Part shown: in pieces, positions 1 to 4,615 of the stretch
How positions within the stretch are numbered: position 1 is the stretch's first letter
How the letters are laid out: each line of letters opens with the position of its first letter
NCBI GenBank assembly: GCA_027403435.1
Contig: DAHZDR010000128.1
Coordinates: forward strand, 1 to 7,150
Length of the DNA: 7,150 bases
Origin: Deltaproteobacteria bacterium
Lineage (GTDB): Bacteria > Desulfobacterota > Binatia > Binatales > Binataceae
Direction: 5' to 3'
Notes under the pieces: model-generated
Database searches by the model: none
Seen by the model: only the letters and a program-made list of their open reading frames with translations
Told to the model about the DNA's origin: nothing
Made by a program: the position numbers and the translations under genes

Positions 1-1767
1 CCAGATTTTGTTGGCGAAGGCGCGCGACGCCGTCAGCCGATCGTCGGAAAGAATCAGATCGCGGCCCTGCACCGCCAGTTGCGCGAGCGTGAAGCGGACC
101 GCGTCGGTCCCGTAGCGCTCCATGATTTCGAGCGGATCGACGACATTGCCGCGCGATTTCGTCATCTTCTTGCCGAACTGGTCGCGCACCAGCGGCGTGA
201 TATAGACGTCGCGGAAGGGAACGTCGCCGGCGCATTTCAGGCCGAGCATCATCATCCGCGCGACCCAGAAGAAAATAATGTCGAAGCCGGTCAGCAGCAG
301 CGTGGTCGGATAGTACTTGGCCATCTCCGGCGTTTGGTCCGGCCAGCCGAGGGTCGAAAACGGCCACAGTCCCGAAGAAAACCAGGTATCGAGCACGTCC
401 TCGTCCTGACGCAGTTCGGTATTGCCGCACTTCGTACAGGCTGACGGACGCTCTTCGGCGACGATCGGCTCGCCGCCGCATTGATTGCACCAGTAGGCCG
501 GAATCCGATGGCCCCACCATAGCTGGCGCGAGACGCACCAGTCCTGGATATTGTCCAGCCACGCGAAATAGGTATTTTCCCAATGTTTGGGATGGAAGGT
601 CGTGCGGCCGTCCCGCACGGCTTCTGTGGCGCGCGCGGCAAGCTCGGCCATGCGCATAAACCATTGCTCGGAGATCAGCGGCTCGACGATCGTATCGCAG
701 CGCGAGCAGACCGCGAGCTTGTGCGCGTACGGCTCGACCTTTTCGAGCAGGCCTTGCGCTTCGAGGTCGGCGACGATTTGCTTGCGCGCGGCCTCGCGCG
801 TGAGACCGGCGTAGGCGCCGGCGTTTTCGCTCATCCGGCCGTGAATGTCGATTACGGAGATTTGCGCAAGCTGATGGCGGCGGCCAAGTTCGAAATCGTT
901 GAAATCGTGAGCGGGCGTGATTTTGACCGCGCCGGTGCCGAACTCTCGTTCGACCGCGGCGTCGGCGAGGATTGGAATTTCGCGATCGGCCAGCGGTAAT
1001 CGCAGCGTGCGGCCAATTGCGGCGCGATAACGATCGTCGTCGGGATTAACGGCGACGGCGGTATCGCCGAGCATCGTTTCGGGCCGCGTGGTCGCGACCG
1101 TGATCGATCCGGAGCCGTCAACGAAGGGATAGCGGATATGCCAGAGATTGCCCTTGGCGTCCTTGTGATCGACTTCGAGATCCGAGAGCGCCGTTTCGCA
1201 TCGCGGACACCAGTTGATCATCCGATGGCCGCGGTAGATGAGGCCCTCGCGATAGAGCGAGACGAAGACCCGCGCGACCGCGCGCGACAGTCCCGGATCG
1301 AGCGTGAAACGCTCGCGGCTCCAGTCGCACGAGGCGCCGAGGCGGCGCAACTGATGGAGAATTTTGCCGCCGTAGGTCTCCTTCCACGCCCATACGCGGG
1401 CGACGAATTGCTCGCGGCCGAGATCGTGGCGGCTCAGGCCTGCCTTGGCGATTTCGCGTTCGACGACGTTCTGCGTGGCGATTCCGGCGTGGTCGGTGCC
1501 GGGAATCCAGAGCGTGTTGTAACCCTGCATCCGGCGCATCCGCACGATCACGTCCTGCAACGTGACGTTGAGCGCGTGGCCCAGATGGAGCTGGCCGGTG
1601 ACGTTGGGCGGCGGAATAACGATCGAAAACGTCTTCTCTTTATCCGCGGGATCGGACGTCTGGTCCTCGCGCGCGGGATCGGCGGTAAAATAGCCGCGAT
1701 CGATCCAGAGTTGAAACCAGCGCTCTTCGGCGGCTTTGGAATCGAAAGTCTTGCTCAGTTCCATCAT
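1..1767 (-). CDS. valS: valyl-tRNA synthetase (ValRS), N-terminal ~589 residues, 3' end outside the window
   Basis: Charges tRNA-Val with valine in the cytoplasm and hydrolyses mischarged Thr-tRNA. Seen: class I HIGH motif as HLGH at residues 61-64, preceded by PPPNVTGQ. The editing-domain motif TTRPETMLGD starts at 226. The QDEDVLDTWFSS block and GFDIIFFWVARMM follow. The second signature is KMTKS at 534-538 (window 154-168), with Thr where Ser is usual. Cysteine pairs are at 187/190, 354/357 and 427/430 plus 444/447; the last four look like a zinc site. The ORF is open to the left edge and lacks the anticodon-binding and C-terminal coiled-coil parts (family total roughly 880-950 residues). 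Two adjacent ATG codons (1765-1767 and 1762-1764) can start it. The frame is open upstream to a stop at 1849-1851 without another start. No strong Shine-Dalgarno is visible. It lies 100 bp downstream of tRNA-Leu on the same strand. Confidence 0.97.
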   Translation of the reverse strand, partial: MMELSKTFDSKAAEERWFQLWIDRGYFTADPAREDQTSDPADKEKTFSIVIPPPNVTGQLHLGHALNVTLQDVIVRMRRMQGYNTLWIPGTDHAGIATQNVVEREIAKAGLSRHDLGREQFVARVWAWKETYGGKILHQLRRLGASCDWSRERFTLDPGLSRAVARVFVSLYREGLIYRGHRMINWCPRCETALSDLEVDHKDAKGNLWHIRYPFVDGSGSITVATTRPETMLGDTAVAVNPDDDRYRAAIGRTLRLPLADREIPILADAAVEREFGTGAVKITPAHDFNDFELGRRHQLAQISVIDIHGRMSENAGAYAGLTREAARKQIVADLEAQGLLEKVEPYAHKLAVCSRCDTIVEPLISEQWFMRMAELAARATEAVRDGRTTFHPKHWENTYFAWLDNIQDWCVSRQLWWGHRIPAYWCNQCGGEPIVAEERPSACTKCGNTELRQDEDVLDTWFSSGLWPFSTLGWPDQTPEMAKYYPTTLLLTGFDIIFFWVARMMMLGLKCAGDVPFRDVYITPLVRDQFGKKMTKSRGNVVDPLEIMERYGTDAVRFTLAQLAVQGRDLILSDDRLTASRAFANKIW

Positions 1768-1801
1768 GAATTGGCGGCGCGGGGCGCTCCGCGCGGCGCA
1801 C

Positions 1802-1829
1802 GAGAAATCCGGCGCCGCGCGCGGCGGAT
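1802..1829 (-). terminator. possible intrinsic terminator or attenuator between tRNA-Leu and valS
   Basis: Read on the minus strand, ATCC, the perfect palindrome GCCGCGCGCGGC (1814-1825), then GCC and GGAT form a strong GC hairpin. It is followed directly by TTTCTC, a partial U-tract. It sits about 40 bases after the tRNA 3' end and about 35 bases before the valS start. It could end the tRNA transcript or modulate read-through into valS. The U-tract is short and GC-rich hairpins are common in this genome, so confidence is modest. Confidence 0.35.
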
Positions 1830-1867
1830 CCGCGTCTTGGGGTAAACCTTACCAAGCTCCGGTTGGA

Positions 1868-1953
1868 TGGTGCGAGAGGGGGGACTTGAACCCCCACGAA
1901 GTTGCCTTCACAAGGTCCTGAGCCTTGCGCGTCTGCCATTCCGCCACTCTCGC
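1868..1953 (-). tRNA. tRNA-Leu, anticodon CAG
   Basis: Decodes CUG leucine codons. On the minus strand the 7-bp acceptor stem GCGAGAG/CTCTCGC closes the molecule. The D arm is GCG...CGC and the anticodon stem is CAAGG/CCTTG, with loop CTCAGGA giving anticodon CAG. A long class II variable arm (GAAG-GCAA-CTTC) identifies the leucine type. The T arm is GGGGG-TTCAAGT-CCCCC, followed by discriminator A. The CCA end is encoded at 1868-1870. No intron or mismatch was seen. It is transcribed toward valS. Confidence 0.97.
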
Positions 1954-1967
1954 GGCTGGAATCAAAT

Positions 1968-1996
1968 TGTTTAACCTGCCGGCGGCGCCAATTCAA
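1968..1996 (-). promoter_or_regulatory. putative promoter of tRNA-Leu
   Basis: On the minus strand, TTGAAT (1991-1996) as -35 and TAAACA (1968-1973) as -10 are separated by 17 bases. The -10 ends 14 bases before the tRNA 5' end, a suitable leader length. Only 4/6 and 3/6 positions match sigma70 consensus, so spacing and position are the main support. Confidence 0.35.
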
Positions 1997-2049
1997 GCCG
2001 GGCGGCGCTTGAGAGGATAACACACGCGGCCGGCGCGGCCGCGCGGCGG

Positions 2050-2069
2050 GCGGCTTGAGCGCAAGCCGC
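2050..2069. repeat. 8-bp inverted repeat upstream of the methyltransferase gene
   Basis: GCGGCTTG and CAAGCCGC are perfectly complementary around the loop AGCG. It lies 22 bp before the ATG at 2092, so it would be in the leader of the methyltransferase-glycosyltransferase mRNA or mark the edge of its promoter. No T-run follows on either strand, so it is not a standard terminator. The rest of 1954-2091 shows no convincing plus-strand promoter; GATAAC at 2016-2021 is the best -10-like hexamer but lacks a -35. Confidence 0.5.
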
Positions 2070-2091
2070 GGGTGGCGCAGAATCGGGCGCG

Positions 2092-2826
2092 ATGGACGAA
2101 CGAATCCGCGGCGCGCTGCGGCTGATTCCCGAGGATCAACCGCCCGGTCTGGCGATCGATTTAAGCGCGGGCGACGGCCGCGCGGTGCGCGCGCTGCGCG
2201 AACGCGGATGGCGCGTGATCGCGACCGAATACCGGCCGGGGGCGCCGGGATGGATCGCGGCGGACCTCAATCGCGATTTTCCGCTGCGTTCGGAAAGTTT
2301 CGACCTGGTGGTGATGCTCGAAGTGATCGAGCATCTGGCGGACGTGCCGCACGCGCTGAACGAAATCGCGCGAATCATGAAGCCGGGGGGAACGGCGATT
2401 CTGTCCACGCCGAACCGGCTCAACGTGACTTCGCGGATTCATTACCTGCTGAGCGGCTTTTACAAGGGGCGGCGCGCGCCCCTGCCCTATCGCTATCGCG
2501 CGGCGGACGGCCGCAACTGGCATATCATGGGGCTCAACGATCTCCATTGGATCGCGCATGGCGAGGGCCTGTGGCTCGACGCGATCGGGTCGAGCCGGCG
2601 GAAATTGCGGGCGTGGCTTTACACGCCGCTGCTGTATGCGCCGATCAAGCTGTTTTCATATTTGCTGTACGTGCGCGGGGTGCGCGATCCGGAGCGGCGG
2701 CGGATCAATCGCCAGCTTTATCGCCTGATGACCAGCGCGAGCCTGCTGATGGACGAGAATCTGACCATGCGGATGCGGCGGCTGGGGCCGGACGGGAAAA
2801 TCGCGGCGGCCGGCGGAGGGCGTTGA
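2092..2826 (+). CDS. class I SAM-dependent methyltransferase (Methyltransf_11/23-like)
   Basis: Transfers a methyl group from S-adenosylmethionine; the acceptor is not evident, and a sugar or lipid-linked glycan is inferred from the neighbour. Seen in 244 residues: SAM-binding motif I AIDLSAGDG at 21-29 (the usual Gly-Cys/Ala-Gly positions read SAGDG). The acidic E46 after strand 2 (ATEYRP) would contact the ribose, and AADLN places D58. FDLVVMLEVIEHLADV is at 70-85 and the post-I motif KPGGTAILSTPN at 97-108. The C-terminal part is rich in aromatic and basic residues (LLYAPIKLFSYLLY) and may associate with the membrane. ATG 2092 is the only start, because an in-frame stop is at 2056-2058. 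The Shine-Dalgarno is weak. The 3' end overlaps the glycosyltransferase by four bases, so the two are almost certainly cotranscribed. Family certain, substrate unknown. Confidence 0.9.
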   Translation: MDERIRGALRLIPEDQPPGLAIDLSAGDGRAVRALRERGWRVIATEYRPGAPGWIAADLNRDFPLRSESFDLVVMLEVIEHLADVPHALNEIARIMKPGGTAILSTPNRLNVTSRIHYLLSGFYKGRRAPLPYRYRAADGRNWHIMGLNDLHWIAHGEGLWLDAIGSSRRKLRAWLYTPLLYAPIKLFSYLLYVRGVRDPERRRINRQLYRLMTSASLLMDENLTMRMRRLGPDGKIAAAGGGR

Positions 2827-3689
2827 AACTTTCGATCGTGATCGCGGCCCATCGGCGGCCGGATTCGCTGGCGCGGCTGATCGCCAGCCTCGCGCCGCAA
2901 GCGCGGCCGGACGAGGAGGAAATTTTCGTCGCGGAAAACGGCGCGCCGGAACCACTCGAACTCGATTTGCGGGCGATCGCGCCGGGAATCGAGGTGGTGC
3001 GGATTCACGAGCCGCGGCCGGGCAAATGCCGCGTGCAGAATCGCGCGATCGCGCGGGCGCGCGGCGCGATTATCGCGTGCCTCGACGACGATCTGACGGT
3101 CGCGCCGGATTACGTCGCGGCGGTCGAACGGTTTTTCGACGAGTTTCCGCAATACGCCGCAATGAAGGGCCGGATTCTGCCGGCCGAAGACCCGCGCGAA
3201 AAAGCCGGCGCGATGGCCCCGTATCTGGATTTGCCAATCGCCGATCACGGCGACCGGACAATCGAAGTGCGCGGCGTGCTGGGCGCCAACATGGCCTTTC
3301 GCGCGGCCGCCTTGCGGGCGGCGGGCCCGTTCGACGAACGGCTCGGGCCGGGGGCCTGCGGCCATGAGGAAGAGACCGAGATGGCGCGGCGGCTGACGCG
3401 GGCGGGCTATCGAATCGGCTACGCGCCCAAGGCGCTGGCGCTGCACGAGGTCGATCCGGCGCGGGCGGATCGGGCGCGCTTCATTCGGATCGCGCGCGAG
3501 CGGGGATTTTGCCGCACGCTGCACGAGCGGCATACGCCGGGCGAAGCGCTGGTCAAGCAGGCGGTCGCGGCGGCGCGGCTGGCGATCGCGCGAATCGCCG
3601 GCGCGAGCGTCGAACGGATCGCGCGCGAGGAGCGGCGGCTGGCGATCGCGCGCGGGATGCGCGACGGCGTGCGCCGGCGGACGGACTAA
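2823..3689 (+). CDS. glycosyltransferase family 2 (GT-A fold)
   Basis: Probably transfers a sugar from a nucleotide-sugar donor to a glycan at the cytoplasmic face of the membrane; donor and acceptor are unknown. In 288 residues: the N-terminal strand KLSIVIAAHRRPDSLARL (2-19) is typical of GT2. FVAENGAPEP replaces the usual VDNGS segment. PGKCRVQNRAIARARG (66-81) precedes the metal-binding LDDD at 87-90. GANMAFRAAALRAAGPFDE (154-172) is followed by the acidic EEETE at 182-186, the usual place of the catalytic base, and H208 in ALHEVDP. There is no transmembrane segment. The frame is open back to 2055, but homology-like sequence begins exactly at TTG 2823, preceded by GGAGGG at 2815-2820. This TTG overlaps the methyltransferase TGA (TTGA), indicating translational coupling. 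The C-terminal tail is strongly Arg-rich and contains a 20-residue-spaced repeat of RLAIAR. Confidence 0.9.
   Translation: MKLSIVIAAHRRPDSLARLIASLAPQARPDEEEIFVAENGAPEPLELDLRAIAPGIEVVRIHEPRPGKCRVQNRAIARARGAIIACLDDDLTVAPDYVAAVERFFDEFPQYAAMKGRILPAEDPREKAGAMAPYLDLPIADHGDRTIEVRGVLGANMAFRAAALRAAGPFDERLGPGACGHEEETEMARRLTRAGYRIGYAPKALALHEVDPARADRARFIRIARERGFCRTLHERHTPGEALVKQAVAAARLAIARIAGASVERIAREERRLAIARGMRDGVRRRTD
3575..3652 (+). repeat. two exact 18-bp direct repeats with 60-bp period
   Basis: GCGGCTGGCGATCGCGCG occurs at 3575-3592 and again at 3635-3652. The 60-bp offset equals 20 codons, so both copies encode RLAIAR in the same frame of the glycosyltransferase tail. Flanking bases diverge. This could be a degraded short tandem duplication or convergent use of common codons. 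Confidence 0.7.
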
Positions 3690-3770
3690 CGGCGCGCCGT
3701 CCACTGGAAGTCAGCGTAATGATGACTCTCTGTTAGCATAATAAATAAGTCAGGGTCGGTTTTGAGATGC

Positions 3771-3799
3771 TTGACTCGCTTAAAGCATAAAGATACATA
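3771..3799 (+). promoter_or_regulatory. putative sigma70-type promoter of the small zinc-ribbon gene
   Basis: TTGACT (3771-3776, 5/6 to consensus) and TACATA (3794-3799, 3/6) are separated by exactly 17 bases in the AT-richest part of the 3690-3848 gap. A start near 3806 would give a leader of about 43 bases. A competing -10 is CATAAT at 3736-3741, which has no good -35. The rest of the gap shows no convincing terminator after the glycosyltransferase. Confidence 0.45.
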
Positions 3800-3815
3800 A
3801 ATCAAGCACTCCCGC

Positions 3816-3829
3816 TGAACGGCCGTTCA
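3816..3829. promoter_or_regulatory. perfect 14-bp palindrome, LexA-box-like (GAAC-N4-GTTC)
   Basis: TGAACGGCCGTTCA is its own reverse complement. It fits the spacing of the LexA box described for Gram-positive and several other bacteria (CGAAC-N4-GTTCG), except that the outer C/G pair is T/A and the core is GGCC. It lies 19 bp before the ATG at 3849 and just after the predicted transcription start, a suitable place for a repressor. As RNA it could form a 5-bp hairpin with a GGCC loop. Operator assignment is inference. Confidence 0.4.
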
Positions 3830-3848
3830 AGCCGAAGGGGGACGCCCT

Positions 3849-4070
3849 ATGGAAAGCCAACTGATCGAAATCGAAACGATCGAAGACTCTTCGAGTCTGG
3901 CCGCGCTTTCGGCCGCCGCCCGTTCGCGCGGCGACGAGCTGGTCTGCCGCCGATGCCTGAACGTCGGCGAGGCGATCGCGGGCGTATTGGTGATGCTCGA
4001 GGGTGATGAGATCTGGGCGCTGTGCGGGCCGTGCTGGCGCGAACTGCCGCGCGGGATGCACGCCGCCTGA
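3849..4070 (+). CDS. small four-cysteine zinc-ribbon-like protein, function unknown
   Basis: I do not recognise a named family. The 73 residues start with an acidic, Ser-rich, probably flexible stretch of about 28 residues. A compact C-terminal domain has C33-RR-C36 and C58-GP-C61, separated by 21 residues including a hydrophobic strand (AGVLVMLEGDEIWAL). Two CxxC knuckles at this spacing are typical of a structural zinc ribbon; CGPC alone would also fit a redox motif, but there is no thioredoxin fold. No signal peptide or membrane segment is seen, so it is probably cytoplasmic. The start ATG is supported by AAGGGGG at 3835-3841, seven bases upstream. It has its own promoter-like region with a palindromic site, and no gene follows closely. 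The reading frame stays open after the TGA until 4293-4295. Coding is supported by Shine-Dalgarno, codon use and the paired cysteines. Confidence 0.75.
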   Translation: MESQLIEIETIEDSSSLAALSAAARSRGDELVCRRCLNVGEAIAGVLVMLEGDEIWALCGPCWRELPRGMHAA

Positions 4071-4126
4071 TACGCGCGCTTTGCCGAGGGCGACCCGAGC
4101 CCTGCCCACCGGTTTTCGACTCCCTG

Positions 4127-4157
4127 CGCCGCTTGTGCCGTGAAATCCGAAGCGGCG
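4127..4157. repeat. 8-bp perfect inverted repeat
   Basis: CGCCGCTT (4127-4134) and AAGCGGCG (4150-4157) are fully complementary across a 15-base loop. It is 57 bases after the zinc-ribbon stop codon. No T-run follows, so it is at best a weak or factor-assisted terminator or an mRNA 3'-end stabiliser. Confidence 0.5.
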
Positions 4158-4295
4158 AACCTAAAATCGCATCCTTACGACATTAATCAGCTTGCCTACG
4201 CCAACCACATGGCGGGTTTGGCTGATGCTTGTTCGAAGCGGGATTGTGCGCGTCACTGCGGCGGCGTAGTCGGAAAATGCCAAACGGAGGAGTAA
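4140..4295 (+). CDS. possible 51-residue Cys-rich small protein, function unknown
   Basis: A GTG-initiated frame gives 51 residues with a plausible mixed composition. The middle reads HPYDINQLAYANHMAGLADA. The C-terminal part has four cysteines at residues 31, 36, 40 and 47 (C-x4-C-x3-C-x6-C) and a charged end, QTEE. It is in the same frame as the preceding zinc-ribbon gene, whose TGA is at 4068-4070, with no stop between. Against it: no Shine-Dalgarno before GTG 4140 or before the internal ATG at 4209, it overlaps the 4127-4157 inverted repeat, and it has weak third-position GC. I do not recognise a family. It could be a chance ORF, a short independent gene, or a decayed C-terminal extension of the upstream gene. 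Confidence 0.25.
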   Translation: MKSEAANLKSHPYDINQLAYANHMAGLADACSKRDCARHCGGVVGKCQTEE

Positions 4296-4407
4296 AGTTT
4301 CTCGGAGCAATTTTGGCCACACGCAACGCATTCAGCGCAGGGCGCTACGCAAAATGCGAAACAACGATCGGCAGGTCGGGTCATATTTTTGCTTTGTTAT
4401 TGCATGA

Positions 4408-4436
4408 TTGGCCAAAGCATGATGTGCCGATAAAAT
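4408..4436 (+). promoter_or_regulatory. putative sigma70-type promoter of the MFS exporter
   Basis: TTGGCC (4408-4413, 4/6) and TAAAAT (4431-4436, 5/6) are separated by 17 bases. A start near 4443 gives an untranslated leader of about 170 bases before the ATG at 4616. The -35 lies inside the palindrome TTGGCCAA (4408-4415). Two direct copies of GCATGAT (4402-4408 and 4417-4423) flank or overlap it and could serve a regulator. Confidence 0.5.
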
Positions 4437-4477
4437 TTGGTGGCATGAAACTGGCTTAAGAGAAAATCACCCGATAT

Positions 4478-4520
4478 CCAGACTGGAGTCGGAGACCTCC
4501 ACAGGCAGGGAATCATCTGG
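4478..4520 (+). repeat. nested inverted repeats in the exporter leader
   Basis: Outer arms CCAGA (4478-4482) and TCTGG (4516-4520) enclose inner arms TGGAG (4484-4488) and CTCCA (4497-4501). Together they could fold as a stem with an internal loop in the leader RNA. No known riboswitch or attenuator signature is recognised, and no U-tract follows. Confidence 0.3.
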
Positions 4521-4615
4521 AAAGGACAGCTTTGCGATCTGGGCGGGACCGGCAATTCGATTTGGTCGCGACGCCGAAACAATTCTCGTGAACGCAAAGG
4601 CTCCGTAGACTTGAA

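Larger units (their letters stand above)
4071..4615. other. 545-bp AT-richer region without a confident gene
   Basis: This gap separates the zinc-ribbon gene from the exporter. It holds an 8-bp inverted repeat (4127-4157), one possible 51-residue ORF (4140-4295), a second 6-bp inverted repeat ATCAGC/GCTGAT (4186-4191, 4221-4226), a promoter at 4408-4436 and a potentially folded leader (4478-4520). From about 4160 onward the base composition is clearly less GC-rich than the flanking genes, and third-position bias in any frame is weak. I see no tRNA, IS end or known riboswitch core. Confidence 0.6.

Noticed and set aside
1138..1845. 235-codon plus-strand frame opposite valS
   Set aside because: Antisense to conserved ValRS catalytic and editing sequence; no independent signals.
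1868..1953. tRNA-Leu as integration site of an island carrying the accessory genes
   Set aside because: Islands normally join the tRNA 3' end, which here faces valS. I see no integrase and no second copy of the 3' tRNA sequence in the window.
2055..2822. N-terminal extension of the glycosyltransferase frame
   Set aside because: It overlaps the methyltransferase in another frame and reads as Arg/Ala-rich shadow sequence; GT2 similarity begins at 2823.
2718..3704. 328-codon minus-strand frame opposite the glycosyltransferase
   Set aside because: Arg/Pro-rich composition with no motifs; a shadow of the GT2 gene.
4068..4070. TGA as a selenocysteine codon or programmed read-through
   Set aside because: The TGA is not in a CxxU-type motif, the zinc ribbon is complete before it, and no evident SECIS hairpin follows immediately.
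4087..4115. AGGGC-GACCCGA-GCCCT hairpin followed by TTTT as terminator of the zinc-ribbon gene
   Set aside because: Only a 5-bp stem, and the T-run begins nine bases after it.
4229..4459. 76-codon plus-strand frame with TTG start (or ATG 4277)
   Set aside because: No Shine-Dalgarno, no recognisable motif, AT-rich third positions, and it overlaps the predicted exporter promoter.
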